Assembly: GCA_037389465.1 (NCBI GenBank)
Contig: JAZARR010000032.1
Coordinates: forward strand, 2,108,001 to 2,172,000
DNA: 64,000 nucleotides
Source: Baylisascaris procyonis
Lineage: Eukaryota > Nematoda > Chromadorea > Rhabditida > Ascarididae
Direction: 5' to 3'
In this document: piece by piece, positions 13,896-27,200 of the stretch
Numbering within the stretch: the stretch's first letter is position 1
How the letters are laid out: each line of letters starts with the position of its first letter
Program-made: the position numbers and the translations under genes
The notes under the pieces: generated by a model
The model's database searches: none
Told to the model about the DNA's origin: nothing
What the model saw: only the letters and a program-made list of their open reading frames with translations

Positions 13896-14635
13896 CTGTA
13901 TCCATTGCTAACGTCGAGCCATATCGATTATTAAAAATCTACTGTCTATTCTTGGTTTCTTTTCAAGCAACAAGAACAAGTTCAACTTAAAATTTATGCT
14001 TCTTTTTAAATCAGCTTGAATTAGCCGTTAATGATTTTTGCATAATAACGATTCAAATTGCAACGTTGCAATGTTTAGACGACATTGATTTTCAAATGCT
14101 TTTGCAAATGACAGCTGTGACCGTTTATTTTGAAAAGATACTCACTCATTTCGTCACGCTCTCATTTTTACGTTTATGCAATCCCATAAACATGAGTTAC
14201 ACAAGCTTAAAAACAAATGAAACCGTCTTCGATCATTTTTCTGACCGCTGGTCACTCCTCCTTACCTTTGAGGTGGTGACTCTTCCTTATCTTCAATAAA
14301 CGGTCTTCTTGAGTCGATACTCGATTAGAAGCTTCTATCGACCTTGCGAACACGTTTTGAAAAATAGTGCATAAAAAACTTTTAATTGGAAATACATTTA
14401 TTTATTCAACAATAGATGAAACATAAATACATGCTTCTTTGAGTAACTAATCCCTCCCACTGAGTAGTCTTCGACTCCGGAAATTGATACACTCTTCAGT
14501 CATATAGTAAATGCATTATCCTTTCTCTGCTTATTCGCATAGTACAATTAAATTTCTTCACTTTTTTCTTCTTTTCAACGGATTCTTGATATCGGTCTCT
14601 AGGCTCGAAGTTGGATGACGTTCAAGCTCATCGCC

Positions 14636-14950
14636 GTCAGACCAATCATTAGTGAAAATCCTCTATGTTTTAAAGCATCAGTTGCCATCCAGCTGGCTAT
14701 AGACTGGATATAAACTGAATGCAAATTTTTACACACGTTTCGTAAAGTATAATGGCATTTTGATACTTTCCAAATACTACTATTCCAATCTGAAATCGAT
14801 GCGGTGAAAAAATTTGCAAAAGTTTCACATGCGTGAAAAGTGTTATAAGCATACATACCTCCCGAGCAACTAAATTTGCCCAAATCTTCGTGTATCCTCT
14901 TCAATGTGAAAAACCATAGAGAATTTGGTGAAACGTCAGTCGTCTTTCAG
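14636..14950 (+). repeat. Dispersed repeat, copy 2
   Basis: Collinear with copy 1 at 12771-13065. A 101-codon ORF on the minus strand here (14904-14599) looks incidental to the repeat. A partial internal echo follows: CCCGAGCAACTAAATTTGCC near 14870 and CCCAAGTAACTAAATTTTCA near 14990. Confidence 0.6.
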
Positions 14951-17489
14951 TATCTCAAACTTATTAGAGTATTTAACTATTGGTTCTTCTCCCAAGTAAC
15001 TAAATTTTCACTCTAGTCGACCTAGAACTTTTCACTATCGTTTGGGAAATTTTTTGGGCAGGAATACTCTCTCTGTGTTTGCAAAAACGTTTTTTTTGTG
15101 CTGAAAAATTTGGTTTGTAGAATGATTTTTTTCGCTGACTGCATCAAATTGTTCAAGAAGATCCTCATTTTTTCCATTCAAAAATGAGCTCTTCATATTA
15201 ATTTTTTTCTTCTCTTGGCATATGTCATAAGATTGAGATTTGTGACAAGACAAAATAGAGCCGGATTGCTGACTGCAGGTCAACGAAAAAAGAAGCAAGA
15301 GGGCATCAGCTGTGCTGTAAGACAAAATTCAAGTAGATCATGGAAGAATTACGATGATGAAAGTAGACAGAAATTCCTCACAATTTTGTGGTAATTCAGT
15401 ACTTCAGTTCAAATAAAATCTCAATATTCGGTTTCTTCTTGTTGAACGTTTATTTCGGCTCCTTGGCATTATTATGCGATTGATCGGCAAATCGATCCGT
15501 TAGAAGAAAAGATTTTTTTGCTCACCAAATTACTTTAAATAAAGAATTACTTATTGCTGCATTTGTTGCCGATAATGTGATAAAAGAGAGCAAAATAGCA
15601 TAAAGAGTATTTCAATTCAAACCCACATAAAAGAGTTTTCATTAAGCAGTTCAATGTAGCGTTGAAGAATAGCAATTTCCACGATATGAAACAACATGAG
15701 GCATATATATTTCAAGACAACAACATATTGCAATAGGTACCTTAAAACTATGAAACTACGAAAAAATTCTTATGGAGATGGCAGCATAAATGAGGTCTTA
15801 TCGAGGTGTCCGTTGGTGTCAATCTTCGATGATTGGGCTACCACGTTTAAAAAAACGGACATCCAAACTGTCATTTTAATCAGGAAGCCGGTTAGAAAGG
15901 CGAAAAATAGGGTTGCGAGTAAATTATATATGAAGATTCGTTACCATTAAAAAACTCATCAACTGAATAATTCGATAAATTCATAGTTAATAATTTTTAC
16001 TGCGCTGAATATAAAAAAAAATAGAGTTTTTCATGAATTCACATGAGCACTTTCCGTTGAATTCTACCTTATTATTTAAGTAGCTGTCTATAGGATTGAA
16101 AAAAGAAATGCGACGAAAGTAGTGCTCAATGTAAGCTGCAGATTGATTAATTGTTGGATTTGTTGATTTGTATTTTTTTTTCATTTATTTATGTCTCATT
16201 TTTTTATTCCGCACAACTCAAAGGGAACGTTACGAATTATAAGCCATAAATATTAAACTAATGCTGGAAGAAAGAAAAAAAACGATGAGAATCATCCTAC
16301 CTACATCTGAAACATAGAACTCTTTGAAAGGAAAATATGCTCGAAATAGCTTTACAAATATATATCTTTCAAAAACCTTTTTCTTCTCATTTTTTCCATT
16401 ACTCAACAAAACGAAAAGAATTTCAAAAATTGTTGCAAAAGATTGGATGGATGCATTTGCATAATAAGGATGATGGATTTTACATTTCTGTCATAAAGTC
16501 ATCACACGCTTCTCGCATATCATTTTTTTCATTCATGTCCTCTTCGATAATGAAGCCTATCGTTGAGGAAACAAAGATTTCGTTTTGAGAAGGAAAAAAA
16601 GTTTTTTGAAATAAGGGATTCGACAAACTCTTCGAGACCGTTAGAAAACTTTCACAGAAGAGCCATTACTTTATCACTTCAAAGTTTTACGGAAAAGTTC
16701 GAATGTGAAGCTTTTCTTTGTGAGATTTCCGCTTGCCATCTATTAGTTCGTCTTAGCGAACATGAGAGAAAAATGTTTCAAAATATTGAGCTGAATTTCA
16801 CTAAAAAGCTTTTTTTTTCGCTAACTGCCAAATGTAGAGTCTCAGCTAATGTATGAAAATGTTTTATTGATAACTCGTGAAAATTTATGCTGATATATTG
16901 GCTAACTTGAAAACATCAAAGTAAAAGTATAGGCGAGATTCCTACTGCCGTCTAAAAAACATCCACAACATCAAATTTTTCTCGAGGATTTTTTGAGACA
17001 GTTCCTTAGCTGTGGCATTCTTTCATGTTTCATGACAAAAGGCGCAGGGTGGTTGGGCCGGCGGGGGAGGGAAAAAATGGAAGTTAATAGTGAGAAGGGA
17101 ATGGGAAAGCGAATGAACACGATGGAATAAATTAATTCCTCTCATAGATTACAGTTTTCGTGCTCTCATCTAATTCTTATTATTTCATGGGGAATTTTTG
17201 AAAATATCCCATTTTTCATAAACGAATTTATTGTCGTCGTTGAATTTTATACCGTAAAAAAGAAAAACTGATGAGTGACTAAATTTTCTATTCAAGATAT
17301 GAAGAGTGCATAATATCACAAACCGGATGAACATTCAACGTAAAATATTTCAACGCCCACCACTTTACAAATGAACGTTAAGATATTTCTAGTGGTATAG
17401 CGTAATATATCCGCGCCATCAATCAAGAAGTGATCAATCTAAACTGCTCTTCACATTTATCTCTTGCATATGTTCTTAACTATGGCGCG

Positions 17490-17514
17490 CACACACACAT
17501 ACACACACGCACAC

Positions 17515-17577
<63 letters not shown>

Positions 17578-17590
17578 TACACGCACATAT
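17490..17590. repeat. (ACACAT)n / (CA)n microsatellite
   Basis: About 100 bases of ACACAT hexamers flanked by CA dinucleotides, 2.5 kb upstream of the myosin start. Apparent ORFs across it are His/Thr repeats and not genes. Confidence 0.95.
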
Positions 17591-18005
17591 ATCACTGCAA
17601 TGCAAAAGGAGAAAATATAGATTTCATCGATTTTGCAACTGCAGAATTTTTTTCTGGAAGTTTTAAATTAAATTTCATATAAAGTATTATATTTCTTTGA
17701 TAGTTTTCACTTATTCAATTATAATCTTATCTTTCTCTCATTCGATCATGAATAAGTTCCTTATCAATGGGAGCACTAAGAGCACTTATCTCTATTAACG
17801 CTCTAATAAGAGCTTTTGTTGATGAGGTGAACTTTTTGATTGAAAGTTTCGTTATAATCGGTTTTTTCGGCCGCCATGATATCTTCGAAATTGTTGCATT
17901 GTGAAGATGCAAAGGAATACGAATGATTGCTAACTGAATGATTTAATACACTATTGACATTTGCAAAATAGTTGTGATGCAAGAAATTAAGAAAGAATCT
18001 TAGCG

Positions 18006-18039
18006 GTTTGTTTACCGGTAATCTTAACGGTAAACAAAC
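18006..18039. promoter_or_regulatory. Perfect inverted repeat of forkhead-type motifs
   Basis: Arms GTTTGTTTACCG (18006-18017) and CGGTAAACAAAC (18028-18039) are exact inverse complements around a 10-base spacer. Each arm contains TTGTTTAC/GTAAACAA, the core bound by FOXO/DAF-16-type factors, and TGTTTAC, which also fits the FOXA/PHA-4 consensus. It lies 2.1 kb upstream of the myosin ATG with no gene between. A regulatory role is inference; the palindrome itself is direct observation. Confidence 0.4.
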
Positions 18040-20125
18040 TCAATTTTCCGGAAATTGTCTCTTTGCTGTCGGGAAATTTTTTTGCTAGTTTTAGGAGTCA
18101 ACATAATAGCCAATGCGGTTTCCCTTAGGCGCAAGTTAAGTCCATTCCTTTCTTAGTTACTGCTACATCGTAATTGTCTCCTTACTAATACAAGGGAACA
18201 CAATGAGCGTATAAGAGAAATATACAAATTCGTTGACAATTTCAAATTCAGCTGTATCAGCAGCATTTATGTTCCTCTGACGGAGATCTAAACAACAACG
18301 AAGGAGGCGATAGTTTAAAATTCCATCGTAAAGCATAGAACAGCTTTAGTTTGAAATAAAACGATAGAATGCGGTATGAACATATTTCATCGCTATTGGA
18401 TTTCAAGCTCTAAATATTTCTAAAAATCTAGTTATTTCCGTAGTATGAGGCGTTTTATACGAATAGCTATGCTCTAAATTTCGAAGTTACATTCATTCGG
18501 TGAGAAACAATTATGATGCAATATAAGGAAACAAGAAGAGCTATGTTAAGTTGCATTATTTTACGCGCCTAGCAGCGGTTGCATTATTTTAACAAATCTC
18601 CTTGTTAGGGCTTACAATTCGTAAGGGCGCTGATCACTCAATTACTGTTCACCATATTGAAAGTCTTATTTCAGTTGAGGGATTTGTATGCGAAATTGTA
18701 TTAGAATTCTTCGATGTGTTGTTAATCGACACTATTATTTTTGATCGAATTTGTCAATTTTTTTAAAAAATATGCTCATGTTTCATCATTTTTAAATTCA
18801 TTACCGTTGAGTCAAAATCAGATTAAGATAGCGGAAGTTTTTTTGTCCATTTGAGCTATGTTCTACCTTCGAATGATCTAGCTTACTTTTATATGTGCAT
18901 ATAGCAATTAACATCTGCATTGGTAAGCACTATAATGGAGATCATAAGTTGTCTAAAGCGAATATTTGTTAAGTGGAACTATCTACGGTTTCAGCCCAAG
19001 GGAACGACGACGAATGATAATTGTTTATTGACGTGTTTAGTTAATCAATAATTGATTTTGCGATCAAACGACTGAAAGATCGAAATCATATGAATAGAAA
19101 CTACTCGTTTATCACGCAGCTTATTCAGTGTTCTCATGTACGTCGATAGGGTACGCATCGTGTTTGTTTCTTGTTGTTCTTTCCAATGCCTCTTATGGTG
19201 CGAAAATTCTCGAGCTTCATTTGGAAGTAAATTTTTTCTTTCGTGGAAGATGTAGGTTCAAATGCTTCAATATCAAGTAACTGAAACGTCTTCTCGTAGT
19301 TCATCCAATTATCTTGCTCTAATATGCATGATGCTTGTGAGCGTATGTTGAATATCTTTGATTAAATTAATATATCGAACTATTGATCACGTTCCAATAT
19401 AGATAGATATACTTTTTAAGTAATGGTTAAATGCTCACTCAGGTAATGCGTCATTAATTCTAATCACTGTTTATGGGCAAGTTTTTATTGATTTCCGGAA
19501 AGGATTGCTTATATCATAATGGTGCATTTTTAGAAAACCAACTGCTTAGGGAACTTAATCAACTTGTATCCATTATTTAGACGATTATGCCACTATCTGA
19601 ACAGTTTCAATGAAAATAGGCCAGCTGATTGCTTTCATAGAAATTCGAGCTAACTCGTTGCAGAAAATATCGGTTTAATCAATGTGCTCGTGAAGTTTTT
19701 TCCTCAGTTTTCACTAGTTTGCATGCTAATGGTAAACTACGAATAAATGAGATAGGATAACAACTGCTGCAATAAGATTTACTGCTCTTCGTATATGTGA
19801 GCTTAATATAGCTCGCTTCTAGATAATGTGTACTATGCCGGAAACAAAGAAATAAAGATAGCTGCATTAGATGTTAGTATACTGTCTTAGAAAAACTTAT
19901 GAGAGACCGCCAGATGAGAATAAAAACCTTTTTGGGTAAGCGGATGGGAGAGGTCATCATTGCAAGTTATTCTGAGGTGATCAATATGCGTACAAAGCTT
20001 TGGTACCGGTAGGGGTTCAATCTTGGATAAATCAGAATCGCGATCACAAAAGGAAATGAAATGAGTTTGATATTCTCGTCGAAATATCCCGATATCGATA
20101 ACTATTGATCGACTGTTTAGCTCGT

Positions 20126-20135
20126 CAGTTAACAC
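20126..20135 (+). promoter_or_regulatory. Candidate leader (cis or trans) splice acceptor before myosin ATG
   Basis: CAG at 20126-20128 is followed by 7 bases and the ATG at 20136. A very short leader of this kind is common where nematode mRNAs receive a spliced leader. This is position and motif evidence only; no SL RNA gene is visible. Confidence 0.3.
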
Positions 20136-21276
20136 ATGCGAGGTGTTTTCATGAAATGTTACCTATTCAGGTGTTTGGAAGTTCCGCCATCATTTCGAGC
20201 ACCACGCGACGAACTCGAATCGAGCGTATGGATCAGCGACGCTGATACTGCGTTTCGACTTGCGAAGGTCGTCGAACAACGAGGCGATAAACTTGTTGTT
20301 GGCTTCAGAGATGAAAACGGCTTCTATGAAAAGGTAGAAAGAGTAGTTCATGTGCACTGCTACTGTATTTTACAGTGAGAGAACACAGCTAAGTAGACGT
20401 GCCTTCTGAATGCTATAGAAATATTCTTTAGTGGGGCGCAATCTATACGATACAGTGCAGAAGTGTTTTCTGACCAATCTCCTTCCGTCTTGTTTTCACG
20501 CATCTCATCTCTTTATTAGCTTCGCTGAGACCCCTTCTTTTCCATCAATTCTCAAACATTCGCTTAATAAGAAGGTCTTTTCTTCTTTCATAAACATTCA
20601 TTTCTGCATAGATCCTTCCCAGCAGTTTCGTAATCCCCACTGAAAGAATTAAGACATCGAATATCTTATCTAACATACTAGAACGCGGAGATCCTTACTG
20701 ACGAATCAGGACGTCGAAATTCTTTGCAGAGGAACTCTGAAAAATTCCTACTATGTTAGTTGCACAATCATTGGAAAGCAATGCTTTTTTAACAAACGAT
20801 GAACTTCAGAAATTATTGGTTAAAAATTCGCCTTCACGCCTTATAAGCGTTGAGCGCAATTCAAATAGCTTTCAGTGAATTTAAAAACGTTTATTGAAAG
20901 ATGAATGCATGTGAACTCTAGAACTTTAATCAATTCGACCACTGTTTTATTGTTCAAAAATGTGCTGAAAAAGTCTTCTTTAGCTATTTCAGAACGCAGA
21001 TACAAAATCCAGCGCATAAATGACTCGAGAATATGTAATGAAGGCTAAAAAGAAAAGAACCCATGTGATGCAGTATTTTGCACTCCAAGTCGCTATTTTT
21101 TTCTCGAATGCTAACACATTTCGCTCATTCGCTATTTTCAGAGAACAGTGTCCATTGAGGACACCCAGGCGCCGAGTCTATCCTACTATTGCGAGGATCT
21201 TTGTACCCTTAGCGAACTCACCGATGCTAATGTACTTCACGCAATTCGCTGCAGATATGAAACTGAACTTATTCAT
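20136..21276 (+). other. Myosin exons 1-2: N-terminal SH3-like region and start of motor
   Basis: Exon 1 (20136-20333) carries the class II N-terminal pattern, with [18 protein letters not shown] matching the usual VW.P....G... stretch. Exon 2 (21142-21276) ends in [20 protein letters not shown], the segment that leads into the TYSGLFC motif of exon 3. The ATG at 20136 lies 7 bases after a CAG that could be a cis- or trans-splice acceptor. A second candidate acceptor, TATTCAG, ends at 20170 inside the exon. Either could mark the true 5' boundary, so the first ~12 residues are tentative while the rest is firm by homology and phase. Confidence 0.75.
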
Positions 21277-24200
21277 GTAAATTTTCGATATTTTTATGTT
21301 ATAATATCATAATCGAATGAGTTTTTTTTTTCTCGCGATAAACGATTTAGTCACTTTATCGAATTGTAGCAGCAATAAAGCTTCATGAAAGATAAAAATA
21401 AGACCAATATTCAGGAAAATCGAACAGAAAAACTTGTCAACGTGGCGGTTTCTGAGGAAATCATTAACAGTACAGAGGTTTTCATAGCAAAATCTCACCA
21501 CTAATAAAACTTTTCTGTTCTCACTTCATAGTGTTTCTGTGGTCATTTGCTGTTTCCAGCGTCCATTTCCATTCCTTCTTGCTAATGCGGCTTTCTCTAA
21601 GTTAGTTATTTAGGACACCTTTCAACCGTTACGACTCACAATAAACCATGATCATGACCGATATGCAATGAATCAAATTTTTTAAAAATTGTCTTTGTTT
21701 CCTCTACGATGGTTGCATTTGGTTTATTGGCCTGAGTTCGTCGATACAACACCGTTCCGTATGAAAGGGAAAAGGAAGGGAAAAACGGCTAGAAAGGTGT
21801 GCGCAGGCACCGTTTCTCTTCATTGGCCTTGTGGTAATTAGGCAACAGTGCATGTGAAAGTGATATTCGAGGATAGCCTACTGTAGTTTGATTTATATCT
21901 TTATTTTAAGTTTTCTTCAAGTTATCGTTCTTTCTGCTCACCAGTGGAGGGTGTCAGCGGTATCATAGAAAGTATGGAGCTGATATTCGACTAAATATTA
22001 TAAGCAGCAATTTTTTGCAAAATTCACTGAGAAATATCTAAGAAACTATACAAGAAAGGAGAATGCATCAGGATATATTATTGAATCTGACCTATTGCAA
22101 ATATTCTGGAGAGCTTATTAATTAGTAAGAAGAAATAAACAGTTGCAAAAAACTGTTGATATGGCTGCAAAATATTCTTCATTATGAATGCTATTTATAG
22201 ACTTATTCGGGTCTATTCTGTCTTGTGGTGAATCCATGGCGTAATTTACCGATTTATTCGGAGGAAATTATGCTTGAATATGCGAATGCCCTCGATAAGG
22301 GTACAAGTTTACCACCACATGTCTACGCAGTTGCACAATCTGCTTATGATGGACTCTTTAGTGGCGCCAATCAGTCCATCTTAATCACGTTAGTCAACGT
22401 TTCTCACTATGATTACTCGTTGTTGGGATGACATTTTTGATTGAATTTTAACAATAATATTATTGTTACAATTTATATATAGTATGGTTAGTATAATCAA
22501 ACTATGACGTCATGCAAACGCTCCATTTTCCTCATTTGAACGTTTTAAAAGAGAGTCATTCTGGTTAGTTCATTAGTAATCTTTAGTGTCCTTGTTGCAT
22601 GGATATTATTTTAAAGTTTAAAACCTATGAAATTCGTCTTTCAAATATTTGAGCGAGTTTTCTTACGAGCGCATAACTTGTACGGCAGAATTAAATTGCA
22701 CTAAAAATTTCATATCCAGCCTCATGAAAGCGATACGTGTCCGTTGAAATACACAGCTGGCGGTGAGGACGGAATCTTGATCAGTCCAACAGTTTTTGGC
22801 TATTTTCGGCCATTCCTCAACTTAAATGAAAACAACTTTGCATATTCATTACGGTTGCTGCATTAATTTCCAAATAGGACAGCAATTATAAAACTTGAAT
22901 GCTTCTAACTCAAATTCACTCAATAAATTAGTAAGTGTTTATCAATCTCACTCAGTGGAATTCAATCGAACATATTTTAGAGGCGAAAGTGGAGCTGGTA
23001 AAACAGAAAATACGAAAAAAATAATCGATTATTTGGGTGCTGAAGCATATCGTAGAAGTGGCGTTGAGAAGAATGGTAATGGTGCCGATAAACGCCTTGC
23101 AGCCGCAAATCTTATCATTGAATCATTCGCAAATGCATCTACTATTCATAATAGCAACAGCTCAAGAGTGGTACGATTCATCGAATTTTTCAAAGATTTT
23201 CATTCTTTAATTTCATCGAAAAAATTTTTTTAAATTTCTTTAGCAGTCGTTTTTTCAATATCTCTTCCGTTTATCATATTCCGAGTCGGATTTTTTCTCT
23301 GTGAAAATTTATTCAATTTTCGTTGAAAGTTATTCCCATCTAATTGAGAAAATCGTATTGAAATAGATTTTTTAGGCGGAAATTTATACTGAAAATATTC
23401 CTTTTTCTACTGAAATTGTTGGAAAACATATGAATTCGGCGCTTAATTTGCACTAATTTTAAATTAGCATATTTCAGGGTAAATTCATTCGAATTGATTT
23501 TGGCGAGGATATGCAACTAAAAGGAGCCCAAATACAATGCTGTAAGCAATATTTTCATCTTTAGTTGATCTTTTTCGGAGCTATAAATAACTGCTTGAGT
23601 TTTGGTGTTGTGCGTTCGTTTGGGAACATGTAATATGTCGATCCTTAGTACATACGGCTGTATGAGCTATTATAGGAGCAATTCACTTACCATATGAAAC
23701 ATTTTAATAAGTGGCATAGTGCCGATGCTGTTTCAAATTTTCAACAGCGAAGTGGATTCCATCGTGGCGATGCAGACACAATCCTTGACCGCGCTTTGAC
23801 TTGAAAAGTCATGCATTAGACGGGTTTGTAATTCCCGAAAATCTCGCACTATCCGTCACGAAACCCATTACAACGTTCGAGTGCACATCGTCAGTGCAAT
23901 GTCATTTTCCAACACCTTATTAGGGATCAGGCTAATGAAGCAAGCACCACAAAAATGGCATGATTTGTGACAAATAGCAAGATGACAAAGTGACAAAATG
24001 ACTTAGCTATTTCGGAAATAGTGAGCAAACTTCGCCCTCATCAATAAATTGTTTATAGACATCGCTTTAAAACTGCATAAAAAAGTAGTGATTTCAAACA
24101 TCTTCACTAATTAATGCCTTTTATAAACGACAACTTTTTTTGAAATTGAAGTATATCATTGCGATAAAAATTCGCCCAGAACTGTACTGTCAATTTATTG

Positions 24201-27200
24201 ATAACCATTGAGTGCTTTGAAGAAAACAGTGCCTTCTACAACTCGCCAAGAATTCGTTCGATATTTCAGATACCTTGTATATGCATTTATGATCTTCGCA
24301 TATTGTTAATGTTACAAATACTAGTGGTAGGATATACACTGTAATATTGTCTGAATTTTAAAGTTCTATAATTTTAGCTGATAGGTGACGGATCAGATTC
24401 ATAATTTTTTTTACAAATTATCTTCAATCGTATAAAAGCAACATGAAGGGAATTTAATTTGCATTTAGCTTTTTCAAGTTTTTCGTTGCTCAACGCAAAT
24501 TTTTTTTTTATGAAAGCAGGATTTTCTTATTCAAACAAGGCATGATATAGTCGAAAATATATTCGCACAGCAGATCGTCCACGGTGTGAAAAAAAAGACG
24601 ACTATAGAATAATGGGTCAGCGCTGTTGAGAAAATCAATGAAGCAAAGTTAGATAGCGAGAAATGTGAGAATAAGATGGATATTAATGAGCATAAACTAA
24701 TATGAACTACTGAAGAATCGACATCGCTTATCAAGGAAAATAGCCCATAAGTTTGCCTAATAGTGAGAAAGGGAATAGAGACGAGTGTACATAATAAAAA
24801 CGAAGCAAGTCAATAGAAACGTTATATAATGGCAAATAAGCGGCGGCAACATGCAAAACTGTTTCAGATCTACTTGAAAAATCACGTGTTGTGAGTCAAA
24901 ACGAAGGTGATCGTAATTTTCATATTTTCTATCAACTTCTCTCGGAGGGTTTCGATGAGGACATACGTTATGGTATGGGATTTGGGCAAAGTGCTGATGC
25001 TTATCGTTTCCTTAATCGTGGAGGTAAAACGATCGATCGTGACATTGACGACGTCAAATGCGCCTACGAAACTGGGGTATTCCCATATATGATTTCAATA
25101 ATTTGTGTCTGATGCATATATCATTTCGGCCTGATTAGTGTTATATTTATACGTTTTATTTATAGCCTTATATATAAAATGACGCTATATTCATGTTAAT
25201 ACTTAATAGTAAAATTTCGGTGATGGAATTGTGATTCGAAAATTTATATGAACGGTTGATTTAGTGAAGCATTTAGAATAAATTTTCATTGAAATGCATA
25301 CTTCCGTTAATTCATTATCAGTCCATGCGCTTTTTTTTTTTCGCAGTCACCCTCCAGTTTTTTATTATTTGCACAACGCATCGAAAAGGTGAACGATGAA
25401 AAATGTGATTTTATAGAAATTTTATAAAGTTTCTGAATTTTTATCATCCAAAAATATAGAGAATAACAAAAAAGAATTTTCGATCTTTTTCTTTCGAATT
25501 TGGAGTAACAGAAAATTTTTTTTCTGAAGGTAATAATTAGCATAAATCTTCTGCGCTAATTGTGCTCAAAAATTCATTAATTGAAATATATTATATCAGG
25601 CGGCTTTTAAGCGACAGTCGAACATTAGTAGCCTTGAAATATTTCTTATGGGATATGACATCAATTTTGTGGAGAGGTATTCGGCAATCAGAAACTCATT
25701 TATTAGGCGTCTCTTTTATTTATTTCTTTCCTCTTTTTCATAAATCTATTCAGTAATAAACTTCAGCGCGCATTGAATATGATTGGTTTCACCGAGGAGG
25801 AAAAGCTACAAATATACGAGACAGTCGCATCGTGTGTTTTACTCGGAGAAATTAAATTCAACGAGAGATCGGGTCTAGATATCACATATGTTGATGGAAG
25901 TAAAGGTACCAGATTTGTTTTGTGATTATAAGTAAAAGTCGTTGAAGTGACATATGGTCGATTTTTGTATAAATGCGGGCAATTCTTTTAAACTCTTTGA
26001 GATTTCTTGGCAATATTATCTTATCTTTTAAACTTTTTAACTGCAGTCGACATTAATGACATGCGAAACGTGAAATGCGACGAACGTTTAAAGTTGAGAC
26101 CGTCGTTACGATGCCCAATTTGTATACCATTAATAAAGTTTAAAGCATTCGTAAACGCCCGAACTGATGCTAATTTAATGCTTTATAATGGCACAGTTCA
26201 TCAGTATTTGTGAGAATCTAAATAATGTTTTATATAAATTTAACGATAACGTCTTATGAGAAGAACGCCAGAATCGGTAATTAGCACTACGATAGTGATA
26301 TGTAGTATTTAGCTACTTAATATGAATGCTAATCCCTTTCACCATTATCTGATATATTTCTAAGGGTTATTACATTAGTGTCGAAGATAGTAATACTGCT
26401 AGCTAAATGCTTCAAACGCTTACGGAAATAAATTAAGCGAAACACAAGGCAATCCAAACTTTCAGCTTCATCTAACGGAGTTCAGTTGGCCAACTATGAA
26501 AATGTATTAATTTAATTGTTGATTTGGGTAGTTCGATGGAATTTTTTCCTTCCATTATAGACTATTTTTTTTTTAATTTGCGAATATTTGAAATATTTTG
26601 AATTTATTTGGTAATTAGTGAAATTTTATAGAAATTGAAGCCGCATGTCGTATACTTGGAGTGAAAACAAATCGCCTCATCGACGCATTAACAGCACCAT
26701 CGATGAAAGTCGGTGATACGCTCATAAAGAAAAGTCAAAATCTACGCAAAGTATGTTGTTTTCGAATTGCTCGAATTTCATTTTCCACTTCTTTTATCGA
26801 TAACGATTGCTGCATTTTCTGGCAAAACATATTTGAAGCTTATCTTTGTTTTGCTGCTTGATTTTCCTAAATTTTTAAATTGTATAACATTATGAAAGCA
26901 CTATCGCTGTGAATGATTTCGATTCATTGCCAATGTTTGGATAATTTGGTTGCCATCACTGTATAGAAATAATATTTCTAGAATTTTCATGCAAATTTCA
27001 GACTCTAAGTTCTCTATCGGCACTTTGCAAATGCATCTACGAGCGTTTGTTTAACTTTATCCTTGCACGTTGCAATGAAGCTCTTGGACGATCGTTCTCC
27101 CGTAAGTTTCTCAAACATTTCAATTCGTTTTCCATCCTCGTCCTGCGCTCAATTTGTCATTGTTGTTAAATCTGTGGATCATAAGTTTTATCCTCGACTT

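Larger units (their letters stand above)
14951..20125. other. Upstream region of the myosin gene, no supported gene
   Basis: Apart from the ACACAT microsatellite (17490) and the forkhead-type palindrome (18006-18039), I see no coding exon or RNA gene. It probably contains the myosin promoter and perhaps a missed 5' exon. Confidence 0.4.

Noticed and set aside
17430..17682. Two ORFs rich in His-Thr and His-Ile repeats
   Set aside because: They are translations of the ACACAT/CA microsatellite, with no splice context or flanking coding sequence.
20000..20030. GGGTTCAATC resembling a tRNA B box
   Set aside because: No A box or cloverleaf could be folded around it.
25600..25676. Well-bordered segment in myosin intron 6 reading [15 protein letters not shown]
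   Set aside because: It has a CAG acceptor and GTATTC donor, but its 77 bases shift frame into exon 7, and exon 6 joins exon 7 directly at the family spacing.
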